This document shows positions 26,387-35,182 of a DNA stretch of 64,000 nucleotides, one piece after another. The stretch is from Bradyrhizobium sp. WBOS07. Lineage in GTDB: Bacteria; Pseudomonadota; Alphaproteobacteria; Rhizobiales; Xanthobacteraceae. The stretch's first letter is position 1. Each line of letters opens with the position of its first letter. Made by a program: the position numbers and the translations under genes. The DNA lies in NCBI RefSeq assembly GCF_024585165.1, contig NZ_CP029008.1, forward strand, positions 1,674,001-1,738,000, given 5' to 3'. The notes beneath the pieces are model-generated. The model had not been told where the DNA came from. It was given only the letters and a program-made list of their open reading frames with translations, and did not search any database.

Positions 26387-29300
26387 ATGGCTTTTTCCTC
26401 CTCCCCCTTTGCTTCCGAGCGCACGGCGTCCGATCGCGTGCCCGGCGCTGGCGTCACCGCGGTGCTCGGACCGACCAACACCGGCAAGACCCATCTCGCC
26501 ATCGAGCGGATGCTCGCGCATCCCTCGGGCATGATCGGCCTGCCGCTGCGCCTGCTCGCGCGCGAGGTCTACAACAAGATCGCCGCGAGGGTCGGCAGCG
26601 AGGCGGTCGCGCTCGTCACCGGCGAGGAGAAGATCAAGCCCAGGAATCCGCGCTATTGGGTCTCGACGGTCGAGGCGATGCCGCGCGACCTCGATCTCTC
26701 CTTCCTCGCCGTCGACGAGGTGCAGATCGCATCCGATCTCGAACGCGGCCACGTCTTCACCGATCGCATCCTCAACCGCCGCGGCCGCGACGAGACGCTG
26801 CTCCTGGGCGCGGCCACCATGCGCCCGATCATCGAGCGCCTGCTGCCCGGCGTGTCCATGATCACGCGGCCCCGGCTGTCGCAGCTGGAATTCGCCGGCG
26901 ACCGCAAGATCACGCGCCAGCCGCGCCGCACCGCCATCGTCGCGTTCTCGGCCGATGAAGTCTACGCCATCGCCGAACTGATCCGCCGCCAGCACGGCGG
27001 CGCTGCTGTTGTTTTGGGCTCGCTGTCGCCGCGCACGCGCAACGCGCAGGTCGAGATGTTCCAGAACGGCGACGTCGATTATCTCGTCGCCACCGACGCC
27101 GTCGGCATGGGCCTCAATCTCGATGTCGACCACGTCGCCTTCGCCTCCGACCGCAAGTTCGACGGCTATCAGTTCCGCCGGCTGACGCCGTCCGAATTCG
27201 CGCAGATCGCAGGCCGCGCCGGCCGCGCCACCCGCAACGGCACCTTCGGCACCACCGGCCGCTGCGCGCCGTTCGAGCCCGAGCTCGTCAACGCGCTGCA
27301 GAACCACACCTTCGATGCCGTGAAGATGCTGCAATGGCGCAATTCGAAGCTGGATTTCTCCTCGCTCGGCGCGCTGCAGGTGTCGCTCAACCTCGCGCCC
27401 GGCCACGAGGCGCTGACGCGCGCGCCTGTTGCCGAGGACATGCGCGTGCTCGACCACGCCGCCCGCGACGGCGAGGTGCGCGATATCGCACATGGCAAGG
27501 TCGCGGTGGAACGGCTGTGGGAGGCCTGCCAGGTCCCCGACTACCGCAAACTGTCGCCGGCCGCCCATGCCGAGCTGGTGACGACGCTGTACGGCTTTTT
27601 GATGCGGAAGGGCTGCATCCCCGATGCCTGGTATGAAGCCCAGGTCACCCAGGCCGACCGCATCGACGGCGATATCGACACGCTGTCGGCCCGGATCGCG
27701 CAGATCCGCACCTGGACCTTCGTCGCCAACCGCCCGGACTGGCTGAAAGACCCCGAGCGCTGGCAGGGAATCACGCGGGAAGTCGAAAATAAATTATCGG
27801 ATGCGCTCCATGAACGCTTGACTGAGCGTTTCGTTGATCGCCGGACCAGTGTATTGATGCGCCGCCTGCGGGAGAACACGAGCTTGAATACTGAAATCGG
27901 CAAGACCGGCGAAGTCATCGTCGAAGGCCATGTCATCGGCCGCCTCGACGGCTTCACCTTTGCACCGGACGCTGCGGAAGCAGGCTCCGATGCGAAAGCC
28001 TTGCAGGCTGCAGCGCAAGCGGTGCTCGCCGGCGAGATCAACATGCGCGCCGAACGGCTCGGCAACGCGCCGGACGACCAGTTCGTGCTGACCTCGGAAG
28101 GCATCATCCGCTGGACCGGCGATGCCGTGGCGCGGCTGTCTGCCGCAGAGGACGCGCTGCATCCGCGCATCCGCATCATCTCCGACGAGCGCCTGACCGG
28201 CGCCCCCCGCGACAAGGTGCAGGCGCGGATCGAGCTCTGGCTCAAGACCCATATCGAGAAGCTGCTCGGGCCGATGTTCGAGCTCTCCAAGGCCGAGGAC
28301 GTCACCGGCATCGCCCGCGGCATCGCCTTTCAGCTCGTCGAGGCCCTCGGCGTGCTCGAGCGTCCCAAGATCGCCAACGAGCTGAAGGATCTCGACCAGT
28401 CCTCGCGCGCGGTGTTGCGCAAATACGGCGTCCGTTTCGGCGCCTATCACATCTATTTCCCCGGCCTGCTCAAGCCCGCCGCGCGCGCGCTCGCGGCGCT
28501 GCTGTGGGCGCTGAAGCAGGACAATGTCGATCTGTCCTCGCTGTCGGGCGCGCAGCATCTGGCCTCCTCGGGGCGCACCTCGTTCCCGGTCGACAAGGCG
28601 CTGCCGCGCGATGCCTATCGCGTGCTCGGCTACAAGCAGGCCGGCGAACGCGCCGTGCGCGTCGACATTCTGGAGCGACTGGCCGATCTGATCCGCCCGG
28701 CGCTGGCCTGGCGCGAGAACGCATCCGGCGAGAAGCCCGCCGGCGCCTTCGACGGCCGCAGCTTCGTCGTGACGCAGGCGATGACCTCGCTCACCGGCTC
28801 CGCCGGCGAGGATTTTGCGTCGGTGCTGCGCGCGCTCGGCTATCGCATGGAGAAGCGTCCGCCGCTGCCGCCCAAGCCCGTCGTTGCTGAGCCCGTCGTG
28901 GCCGAGCAGGTCGTGACTGAAACGGTCGCGGCAGACACGCCGCCGGTTGAAGGCAGCGCCGAGACCTCGACCGAGACCGCGGCGGAGGCCGTTGCCGGCC
29001 TGCCCGAGGCGCCGGCCGCATCCACCGACGTTGCCGCTGAAGCCGTCACCGTCGAAGATGCTCCCGGCATCGAGCCGCAGGACGAGCAGGCTCACGACGC
29101 CGCGCCCGCGCCGGAAGCCTCCGCCGAGGCGCCCGTGACGCCCGAAGACGCCCCCGGCATCGCGCCGCCGGCGGAAGAGCCCACAGTGTCTCCGGAGGCC
29201 GCCGGCCTCGATGCGGCTGCGGCCGAGACCGCCGCAACGGAAGCCGCTGCATCGCCCGACGCTGCCGCGCCTGAGGCCGCGGCTGCGCCCGCCGAGCCCG

Positions 29301-29848
29301 AGCTGGTCGAGGTCTGGCGTCCCGGCGGCCGTCACGAGGACCGCAAGCCGCGCCACGAGCGCCACCGCCACCAGCGTCATCACAACAACCAGCGTGCGCA
29401 GGCCGGTGGCGAGGCCGGCGCTGCGAGCGCTGCGCCCGGCGAAGCCGTCGGCGGCGAGAAGCGCAATGAACGCCATCGCCACGGCGGCCATCGCAAGGAC
29501 GGCGGCAGAGACTTCCGCAAGCCGCGCGAAGGTGGCGGCGAAGGCGCGCCGCGTCCCGAGGGGCGCGACGACAAGCAGCGCCGCTTCGAGGGTAGGGATC
29601 GTGACAACAAGGATCGCGACAACAAGGGGCGTGATCGCGACAAGGGCAAGTTCGGCGGCGATCGCGACAAGGGCCGCGACAATCGTGGTCGCGACCGCGA
29701 CAAGGGGCGCGATCGCCAGGGTGGTCCGTCGCTGCGCCCCTACGCCTCGAGCGCCAATCCGCGCGAGCGGGACCGGCCCGCCGATCCGAACTCGCCGTTC
29801 GCCAAGCTCGCCGCGCTGAAAGAGCAGCTGTCCGGCCGCAAGGAATGA
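26387..29848 (+). CDS. SUV3-like DExH RNA helicase with long disordered C-terminal tail
   Basis: 1153 residues. The helicase core (about 1-500) resembles mitochondrial SUV3: Walker A GPTNTGKTHLA (28-38), Walker B-type VDEVQIA (about 110), motif V/VI region VATDAVGMGLNLDVDHVAF and FAQIAGRAGRATR. A middle helical region follows to about 820. The tail has two parts: residues about 825-970 are acidic and Ala/Pro/Glu-rich, and about 975-1130 are basic, rich in His, Arg, Asp, Gly, Lys with near-repeats of RDRDNK/RDKGRDN. It probably unwinds structured RNA in turnover. The S4 protein gene follows closely. Start ATG 26387. Confidence 0.88.
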   Translation: MAFSSSPFASERTASDRVPGAGVTAVLGPTNTGKTHLAIERMLAHPSGMIGLPLRLLAREVYNKIAARVGSEAVALVTGEEKIKPRNPRYWVSTVEAMPRDLDLSFLAVDEVQIASDLERGHVFTDRILNRRGRDETLLLGAATMRPIIERLLPGVSMITRPRLSQLEFAGDRKITRQPRRTAIVAFSADEVYAIAELIRRQHGGAAVVLGSLSPRTRNAQVEMFQNGDVDYLVATDAVGMGLNLDVDHVAFASDRKFDGYQFRRLTPSEFAQIAGRAGRATRNGTFGTTGRCAPFEPELVNALQNHTFDAVKMLQWRNSKLDFSSLGALQVSLNLAPGHEALTRAPVAEDMRVLDHAARDGEVRDIAHGKVAVERLWEACQVPDYRKLSPAAHAELVTTLYGFLMRKGCIPDAWYEAQVTQADRIDGDIDTLSARIAQIRTWTFVANRPDWLKDPERWQGITREVENKLSDALHERLTERFVDRRTSVLMRRLRENTSLNTEIGKTGEVIVEGHVIGRLDGFTFAPDAAEAGSDAKALQAAAQAVLAGEINMRAERLGNAPDDQFVLTSEGIIRWTGDAVARLSAAEDALHPRIRIISDERLTGAPRDKVQARIELWLKTHIEKLLGPMFELSKAEDVTGIARGIAFQLVEALGVLERPKIANELKDLDQSSRAVLRKYGVRFGAYHIYFPGLLKPAARALAALLWALKQDNVDLSSLSGAQHLASSGRTSFPVDKALPRDAYRVLGYKQAGERAVRVDILERLADLIRPALAWRENASGEKPAGAFDGRSFVVTQAMTSLTGSAGEDFASVLRALGYRMEKRPPLPPKPVVAEPVVAEQVVTETVAADTPPVEGSAETSTETAAEAVAGLPEAPAASTDVAAEAVTVEDAPGIEPQDEQAHDAAPAPEASAEAPVTPEDAPGIAPPAEEPTVSPEAAGLDAAAAETAATEAAASPDAAAPEAAAAPAEPELVEVWRPGGRHEDRKPRHERHRHQRHHNNQRAQAGGEAGAASAAPGEAVGGEKRNERHRHGGHRKDGGRDFRKPREGGGEGAPRPEGRDDKQRRFEGRDRDNKDRDNKGRDRDKGKFGGDRDKGRDNRGRDRDKGRDRQGGPSLRPYASSANPRERDRPADPNSPFAKLAALKEQLSGRKE

Positions 29849-29852
29849 CATA

Positions 29853-29896
29853 GCGTTTTCAAGCGAAGTGCGGAGCGGTTCGCGTGAAGAAAACGC
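29853..29896. repeat. Short inverted repeat GCGTTTTC...GAAAACGC (family G)
   Basis: GCGTTTTC at 29853-29860 and GAAAACGC at 29889-29896 with AAGCGAAGTG and GGTTCGCGTG between. I recall similar short elements from many Bradyrhizobium intergenic regions. It lies in the 66-bp gap between the helicase and the S4 gene. Confidence 0.6.
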
Positions 29897-29914
29897 GTCC
29901 AAGGGAGTAAAGCC

Positions 29915-30184
29915 ACGACCGAGCGGCAGCGCCTCGACAAATGGCTGTGGCACGCGCGGGTGGTGAAGGCGCGCACCTCCGCGGCCGAGCTCGTGGTCAG
30001 CGGCCATGTCCGCATCAACGGCACCCGCGAGACCTCGCCGGGGCACGCGGTCAAGGTCGGCGACGTGCTCACCATCGCGCTCGACCGCACGGTGCGCGTG
30101 TTGAAAGTGACAAGCTTTAGCGAGCGCCGCGGCGATGCTGCCGCGGCCCGCGTGCTCTACGAAGAGCTCGGGATGCGCAATTAA
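29915..30184 (+). CDS. S4-domain RNA-binding protein (Hsp15-like), apparent ACG start
   Basis: 89 residues when started at 29915. The S4 fold needs the N-terminal helix RLDKWLWHARVVKARTSA and the turn GHVRINGTRETSPGHAVKVGDVL; it resembles heat-shock protein 15, which binds stalled large ribosomal subunits. The codon where ATG is expected (TERQRLDKW preceded by one codon) is ACG at 29915-29917, seven bases after GGGAG at 29903-29907. There is no in-frame ATG, GTG or TTG between the TGA at 29885 and the GTG at 29960, and starting at 29960 would remove half of the RNA-binding helix. Probably cotranscribed with the helicase. Confidence 0.8.
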   Translation, partial: TTERQRLDKWLWHARVVKARTSAAELVVSGHVRINGTRETSPGHAVKVGDVLTIALDRTVRVLKVTSFSERRGDAAAARVLYEELGMRN

Positions 30185-30316
30185 TTGCGCATCGCATTCA
30201 TTTCTTGGTCGATCAAACACGCAAAGCCGTCATGATCGGGCTTTCCCGACCTTGCGGCGCCCGGCCATCCGCGCTAGGCAAGCCGCGACTTCTAAAAGAG
30301 CTTTTCGGAGCGTTGG

Positions 30317-30655
30317 ATGACTTACGTCGTCACTGAAAACTGCATCAAGTGCAAGTACACCGACTGCGTCGAGGTCTGCCCGGTCGACTGCTTCTACGAG
30401 GGTGACAACATGCTCGTCATCCATCCCGACGAGTGCATCGATTGCGGCGTGTGCGAGCCGGAGTGCCCCGCCGACGCCATCAAGCCGGATACGGAACCGG
30501 GCTTGGAAAAGTGGCTCCAGGTCAACGCCGACTACGCCAAGAGCTGGCCGAACATCACCCAGAAGAAAGAATCACCTGCCGACGCCAAGGAATTCGACGG
30601 CATGGAAGGCAAGTTCGAGAAATATTTTTCTCCGAACCCCGGCTCCGGCGACTAA
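30317..30655 (+). CDS. fdxA: FdxA, seven-iron ferredoxin
   Basis: 112 residues with cysteine patterns [18 protein letters not shown] (residues 9-26) and [12 protein letters not shown] (40-51), the arrangement of [3Fe-4S][4Fe-4S] ferredoxins of the Azotobacter FdI/FdxA type. The C-terminal extension ([18 protein letters not shown]) is characteristic. It is a soluble electron carrier; the partner is not evident. GGAG lies eight bases before the ATG at 30317. It is 132 bp after the S4 gene and is followed by the carD promoter. Confidence 0.95.
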   Translation: MTYVVTENCIKCKYTDCVEVCPVDCFYEGDNMLVIHPDECIDCGVCEPECPADAIKPDTEPGLEKWLQVNADYAKSWPNITQKKESPADAKEFDGMEGKFEKYFSPNPGSGD

Positions 30656-30723
30656 ATCGGGCCCAAACTTAACCCTAATAGCGGCGTTGCCGCCGAAAAC
30701 CAGCCCTGAAGACCCCTAAATCA

Positions 30724-30751
30724 TTGATTTTTGCGGGAAATGTGCTATATT
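30724..30751 (+). promoter_or_regulatory. Probable sigma70 promoter of the CarD-family gene
   Basis: TTGATT (30724-30729), 16-bp spacer, TATATT (30746-30751), predicted start near 30758. Reading frames that start upstream of this point are therefore unlikely to be translated from this promoter. Confidence 0.5.
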
Positions 30752-30998
30752 GGGCACATTAAGCCGAACCCCGTCAGCCCCCTTGGCCCCTCTGGGTTCC
30801 CGTGAAACCAATGTCGAACAGGGGCGTGGCAGTTTCCGCGCGCAGGCTGTGTCACAGAAAACGCGTAAAAAGAGTACTTCAGCGAGGGCTTCCCATAAGG
30901 AGGCCAAAAAAGTCGCCGCGGCCAGCCGTAGCGCATCCAAGGGTCGGACCGCGACGAAGGCGCCGGCTGCAAAGTCCTCGAAGAACAAAAGAAGCGCA

Positions 30999-31826
30999 AT
31001 GCCTAACAAGACTGCCAAACCGGCCGCGAAAGCGACCGCTGCCAAGCCTGCTGCCAAGTCTGTGACTGCAAAGCCTGCTGCCAAGCCCGTTGCCGCCAAG
31101 GCTCCCGCTGCCAAGCCCGCCGCGCCGAAGGCTCCCGTTGCTGCTGCTCCTGCCAAGGCTCCCGTCGCTGCCAAGCCGGCCGCGAAGCCCGCTGCTGCGC
31201 CGAAGGTCGAGGAAAAGAAGGTCGTGACCCAGCGCCAGGGCTTCAAGGCCAACGAATTCGTCGTCTATCCCGCTCACGGCGTCGGCCAGATCCTGGCCAT
31301 TGAGGAGCAGGAGATCGCCGGCGCGAAGCTCGAGCTGTTCGTCATCAACTTCATCAAGGACAAGATGACGCTACGCGTGCCGACTGCCAAGGTCGCCAAT
31401 GTCGGCATGCGCAAGCTGTCCGAGCCGACGCTGGTGAAGAAGGCGCTCGAGACGCTCAAGGGCCGCGCCCGGGTCAAGCGTACCATGTGGTCGCGCCGCG
31501 CCCAGGAATACGAAGCGAAGATCAATTCGGGCGACATCGTCGCGATCGCGGAGGTCGTGCGCGACCTCTATCGCTCGGAATCGCAGCCGGAGCAGTCCTA
31601 TTCCGAACGCCAGCTGTATGAAGCGGCGCTCGATCGCCTGTCCCGCGAGATCGCCGTGGTGCAGCACTCGACCGAGACCGAAGCGGTCAAGGAGATCGAG
31701 GCCCAGCTCGCCAAGAGCCCGCGCCGCAACGCCAAGGCGGAAGCCGCCGAGGGCGAAGCCGATGCTGAGGGTGAGGCCGACGATAGCGATGGCGACGACA
31801 CCACCGTCGCCGACGAGGCCGCGTAA
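30999..31826 (+). CDS. CarD-family transcriptional regulator with histone-H1-like N-terminal tail
   Basis: 275 residues from ATG 30999. The N-terminal 65-70 residues are a KPAAK/AKPAA lysine-alanine-proline repeat like histone H1 tails. The conserved CarD/RID domain follows (FKANEFVVYPAHGVGQILAIEE, ELFVINFIKDKMTLRVP) with the helical DNA-contacting part (MWSRRAQEYEAKINSGD, VVRDLYR). CarD proteins stabilise RNA polymerase open complexes. The C-terminus is very acidic (GEADAEGEADDSDGDD). The frame is open and lysine/serine-rich back to a GTG at 30849, so up to 50 more residues are possible. Terminator at 31853. Confidence 0.85.
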   Translation: MPNKTAKPAAKATAAKPAAKSVTAKPAAKPVAAKAPAAKPAAPKAPVAAAPAKAPVAAKPAAKPAAAPKVEEKKVVTQRQGFKANEFVVYPAHGVGQILAIEEQEIAGAKLELFVINFIKDKMTLRVPTAKVANVGMRKLSEPTLVKKALETLKGRARVKRTMWSRRAQEYEAKINSGDIVAIAEVVRDLYRSESQPEQSYSERQLYEAALDRLSREIAVVQHSTETEAVKEIEAQLAKSPRRNAKAEAAEGEADAEGEADDSDGDDTTVADEAA

Positions 31827-31852
31827 GCGCCTCGCGTCGATCGCAAGAGATC

Positions 31853-31882
31853 AAAAGCCCGGCCGTTCGGCCGGGCTTTTTG
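31853..31882 (+). terminator. Intrinsic terminator of the carD-family gene
   Basis: AAAAGCCCGGCC (31853-31864), loop GTTC, GGCCGGGCTTTT (31869-31880) followed by T. A perfect 12-bp stem with A-tract and T-tract, 27 bases after the stop codon. Confidence 0.92.
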
Positions 31883-31897
31883 TTTGGAATGCAGTTT

Positions 31898-32036
31898 GTA
31901 GGGTGGGTTAGCCGCGTAATTGCGCAAAGCGCAATCGCGCGGCGTAACCCACCAGCTTTTGCATCCGCATCGAGAGAAGTGGTGGGTTACGCCCAGCAGA
32001 TGCGCTTTGCGCCTCCGCTGAGCTAACCCACCCTAC
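31898..32036. repeat. Inverted repeat GTAGGGTGGGTTAGC family (family B variant)
   Basis: TGTAGGGTGGGTTAGC at the left and GCTAACCCACCCTAC at the right (ending 32036), with GCGTAACCCACC and GGTGGGTTACGC inside and GCGCAAAGCGC hairpins. It separates the convergent carD-family and regR genes. Confidence 0.85.
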
Positions 32037-32043
32037 GCCTTCA

Positions 32044-32577
32044 CTATTTGACCGGCCGCTTCTCGAGCTTCCGTGCCAGCGTGCGCCGGTGCATGCCGAG
32101 CCGCCGGGCCGCTTCCGAGATGTTGAAATCGGTCTCGATCAGGGTCTGGTGGATACGTTCCCATTCCAGCGTCTTGATCGAGGTCGGCCGTGCGTCGAGT
32201 GCGACCTCGGCGTTTCCCGCGGCCTTGGTGAAGGCGGCTTCGATGTCGTCCGTGTTCGACGGCTTTGCGAGATAGTGGCAGGCGCCCAGCTTGATCGCCT
32301 CCACGGCAGTCGAGATGCTGGCAAAGCCCGTGAGCACCACGATCAGCGTGTCGGGGTCGTGTGCGTGCAGCAGCTCGACGCAGGCAAGGCCCGAGGCTCC
32401 GCCAAGCTTGAGGTCGACCACGGCATGACCGAAGGAGCGCTGCTCCAGCACCTGGCGCACCTCCTCGATCGAGGCGGCCAGCACGACGTCGTAGCCGCGG
32501 CGCTCGAACGAGCGCTTCAGCGTTCGCGCGAAGCCGGCATCGTCCTCGACGACGATGAGTGAACGGTCAGGCGTCAA
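32044..32577 (-). CDS. regR: RegR/ActR/PrrA-type response regulator
   Basis: 177 residues. Receiver domain with E11/D12/D13 acidic pocket, phospho-accepting D55 in HAVVDLKLGG, T in LTGFASI and K in YLAKPSN. The C-terminal Fis-type helix-turn-helix reads FNISEAARRLGMHRRTLARKL, the near-invariant end of the RegA/PrrA/ActR/RegR family. It activates redox- and nitrogen-fixation-related genes in bradyrhizobia. Its start overlaps the end of regS by 11 bases, so the pair is translated together as the last two genes of the cyo operon. Confidence 0.94.
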   Translation of the reverse strand: MTPDRSLIVVEDDAGFARTLKRSFERRGYDVVLAASIEEVRQVLEQRSFGHAVVDLKLGGASGLACVELLHAHDPDTLIVVLTGFASISTAVEAIKLGACHYLAKPSNTDDIEAAFTKAAGNAEVALDARPTSIKTLEWERIHQTLIETDFNISEAARRLGMHRRTLARKLEKRPVK

Positions 32578-33970
32578 AATTCCCTCCGATCGCCAGCGTT
32601 GCCAGCGGCAGCGTCAGGCGTACCGTGGCGCCGCGCTTCCTGTGATTTTCCGCAATGACGGTGCCGCCCAGCTTGCGCACCACGTTCACCACCAGGAACA
32701 GGCCGAGCCCGCCGCCGGCGCGGCCCTTGCTGGAATGGTAGGGCTTGCCGAGCTGCGCCAGCATTTCCGGCGCAAAGCCGGGGCCGCGGTCGGAGATCGA
32801 CAGCACGAGGTTGTCGCCCTCGCGCTCGGCCACGAGCTCGACCCAGTCGCGCGAGACCTCATAGGCGTTATCGAGCACGTTGAAGATCACCTGCTTCAAG
32901 GCGATGTCGGAGACGATGGCAACGTCCGCGCCGAACGTATTGACGAAGTAGAGCGTCCGGGCCGAGCGCGCGTCGCGCCATTCGTCGACCAGGGCGGTGA
33001 CGAACGCCGTCACCGTGGTCGGCGACGAGCCTTCGCCGCGCGCTTCGCCGGCCGAGACCAGAATGCCTGTCACGATCGACTTGCAGCGCTGCAGCGATGT
33101 CTCCATCTCCGCGAGGTCCTCGGCGAGCTCCTGGTCGGCGGCAAGATCCGGCATGCGGCGCCAATCGCTGAGGATGACCGAGAGCGAGGCGAGCGGGGTG
33201 CCGAGCTCATGCGCCGCGCCGGAGGCGAGCAGGCCCATGCGCACGATGTGGTCCTGCTCGGCGGCATGCTGGCGCAACGCCGCCAGATGCGCGTCGCGCT
33301 CGCGCAGGTTTCGATTGATGCGGGTGACGAACACGACCAGCAGCACGGCGTTGAGCACGAAGCCGACCAGCATGCCGAGGACGGTGAGGGTGTAGGTCTC
33401 GCTCAGTGGATTGGGCGGCAAATCCAGCGGCCGGTAGGCCAGGGTCAGCCAGACAAAGCTCGCGCAGGTCAGCGCGACCAGCGACCAGGTCGAACGGGCA
33501 TCGAGCAGCACCGCGCCCAGCGTCACCTGGAGCAGGAACAGCGAGGTGAAGGGGTTGGTGGCGCCGCCACTGAGATAGAGCTGCGCGGTCAGCGCGGCCA
33601 CGTCCAGCATCAGGGCGACCAGCAGCTCGTTGTTGGTGATCGCGGCGCGATGGCGCACCCAGATCAGGCTGGAGACGTTGAGCAGCACCAGCGCGCCGAT
33701 CACCGCGCCCATCCGCTCCAATGGCAGGGGGATGCCGAGGCCGAAATGCACGGCGCCGATGGTCACGATCTGGCCGACCACCGCGGTCCAGCGCAGCTGG
33801 ATCAGCAGCGTCATGTTCTTGCGGTTGGTCTCGTCGCTGGCCGGAGTGGGGCCGATCAACTCGCTGCGCGCGTCCGCCGGCGATTGCAGCGTGACGGCCA
33901 GGCCGTCATGAGCAAGTGTGTGGGGAAGCGTCTTCCCGTCGTCAGGTCTGTTCGACGATCGTTCCAGCAT
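32567..33970 (-). CDS. regS: RegS/ActS/RegB-type redox sensor histidine kinase
   Basis: 467 residues from the ATG at 33970 (an upstream ATG at 34030 would add 20). Six membrane helices (about 55-215) carry the quinone-binding motif GGATNPF (135-141) between helices. The H box is AAHELGTPLA with H254, a cysteine at C296 (LQRCKSIV) is in the position where RegB has its redox cysteine as I recall, and the ATPase shows NVLDNAYE, DRGPGFAPE and GGGLGLFL. It probably reads the quinone pool and controls RegR. It overlaps the end of surf1 by 29 bases and is cotranscribed with cyoABCD. Confidence 0.92.
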   Translation of the reverse strand: MLERSSNRPDDGKTLPHTLAHDGLAVTLQSPADARSELIGPTPASDETNRKNMTLLIQLRWTAVVGQIVTIGAVHFGLGIPLPLERMGAVIGALVLLNVSSLIWVRHRAAITNNELLVALMLDVAALTAQLYLSGGATNPFTSLFLLQVTLGAVLLDARSTWSLVALTCASFVWLTLAYRPLDLPPNPLSETYTLTVLGMLVGFVLNAVLLVVFVTRINRNLRERDAHLAALRQHAAEQDHIVRMGLLASGAAHELGTPLASLSVILSDWRRMPDLAADQELAEDLAEMETSLQRCKSIVTGILVSAGEARGEGSSPTTVTAFVTALVDEWRDARSARTLYFVNTFGADVAIVSDIALKQVIFNVLDNAYEVSRDWVELVAEREGDNLVLSISDRGPGFAPEMLAQLGKPYHSSKGRAGGGLGLFLVVNVVRKLGGTVIAENHRKRGATVRLTLPLATLAIGGNFDA

Positions 33971-34805
33971 CTGATCCCGTCCTGCGCGCGGCGGCATCTG
34001 CGCCGCCGGCCGGTTGGTGGACGAAGCCATTCAGGGCTCTGTTGCGGCGGAACAGCCCGCCGCCGAATGTGACGGCAAGCCTGCCGGCCAACATGAAGGC
34101 CAGGGCAAACCAGGTCAGCGCATAGATCAGGTGGTTATTGGGAAAGCGCACCACGGTCAATCCGCCGACGGGACCGCCAGCGGATTGTGATCGGGCGTCG
34201 GCATCGACGAAGAAAGGTGCGACGTCGTGCAGGCCGCGGGCCGTCGCGATCGCGGCGACATCCCGCGAATACCAGCGGTTGTGCTGGGGCACGTTGTCTC
34301 GGAGGAACCCGCCTTTGGGCTCGGTGATGCGGAGCAGGCCGGTGATCTCGACCTGGCCGTCCGGGTTGCCGTCCCGGCGCGTCGATGCCTCACGCCGCTG
34401 CGACGGCACGAAGCCGCGATTGATCAGGACCTGCGTGCCGTCCTCGCGCAGAAGCGGCGTCAGCACCCAATAGCCCGGGCCTTCCTCGGTGACGGCCTGG
34501 ACCAGTGTCTCACGGTCATGCAGGAAGCGGCCGGTGAGGCGGACGTGCCTGTATTCGTCGGTGGCGGCGGAAACCGCAGGCCATGATGCGGGCGCGGGGA
34601 GTGGCTGGGCTGGGGCATGGACGCGCTGCTCGACGCGGTCGATCAGGGCCAGCTTCCAGGCGCGGCGCTCGATCTGCCAGATTCCGAGCGCGATGAGAAC
34701 GACGAAGGCAACAAGCGAAAGGACCGTGAGCCACAGGGAAGGAGCACGCGCAGCCTTGCCGCGCGGCGCACCTTCCCTGTCCGTCACGGTCCCGGCCTCG
34801 CTCAC
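33942..34805 (-). CDS. SURF1-family oxidase assembly protein
   Basis: 287 residues from a GTG at 34805 that overlaps the cyoD stop (GTGA). Two membrane helices flank a periplasmic domain: LVAFVVLIALGIWQIERRAWK (about 32-52, the SURF1 'GxWQxxR' signature) and LIYALTWFALAFMLAGRL near residue 250. The internal GPGYWVLTPL, VLINRGFVP and PNNHLIYALTWF blocks are conserved in SURF1. It helps insert heme into the heme-copper oxidase encoded upstream. The C-terminal 30 residues overlap the start of regS. Confidence 0.9.
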   Translation of the reverse strand: MSEAGTVTDREGAPRGKAARAPSLWLTVLSLVAFVVLIALGIWQIERRAWKLALIDRVEQRVHAPAQPLPAPASWPAVSAATDEYRHVRLTGRFLHDRETLVQAVTEEGPGYWVLTPLLREDGTQVLINRGFVPSQRREASTRRDGNPDGQVEITGLLRITEPKGGFLRDNVPQHNRWYSRDVAAIATARGLHDVAPFFVDADARSQSAGGPVGGLTVVRFPNNHLIYALTWFALAFMLAGRLAVTFGGGLFRRNRALNGFVHQPAGGADAAARRTGSDAGTIVEQT

Positions 34806-35182
34806 TTCATTCCGCTCATCTGGTGCATCGGCATCATGTTGCTGTTGAGGTGGCTCATCACCCACAGCGAACCCGACAACGCGATCACCACCATGACGAC
34901 GGTGAAGATCAGCGCCATCATGGTCCAGCCGTTCTCGGACGCCGTGCTCATGTGCAGGAAGTAGATCATGTGCACGACGATCTGCACGACCGCGAAGGCC
35001 ATGATGACCAGCGCCGTGACCTGCTTGCTCGGCAGCGCGCCGCTCATCACCAGCCAGAACGGGATCGCGGTCAGCACGACCGAGAGCACGAAACCGAGCA
35101 TGTAGCTCGAGAACGTGCCGTGAGCGTGGCCGCCTTCGTGGTGATGATCGTCGGCGTGCGCGGCATGATTGTTGGTGCTCAT
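34802..35182 (-). CDS. cyoD: CyoD, quinol oxidase subunit IV
   Basis: 126 residues with a histidine-rich N-terminus ([17 protein letters not shown]), then three membrane helices; the conserved [18 protein letters not shown] and [12 protein letters not shown] segments match CyoD. Histidine/methionine-rich tails at both ends ([10 protein letters not shown]) could bind metal. The ATG at 35182 overlaps the cyoC stop by four bases. It stabilises the oxidase complex. Confidence 0.93.
   Translation of the reverse strand: MSTNNHAAHADDHHHEGGHAHGTFSSYMLGFVLSVVLTAIPFWLVMSGALPSKQVTALVIMAFAVVQIVVHMIYFLHMSTASENGWTMMALIFTVVMVVIALSGSLWVMSHLNSNMMPMHQMSGMK

Noticed and set aside
27794-30220. 808-codon minus-strand ORF opposite the helicase
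   Set aside because: Low-complexity shadow of the repetitive helicase tail and S4 gene; no family signature or ribosome binding site.
33970-34030. Longer regS start at 34030
   Set aside because: The ATG at 33970 has a better ribosome binding site (AGGA) and reduces the overlap with surf1 from 89 to 29 bases; the longer form cannot be excluded.
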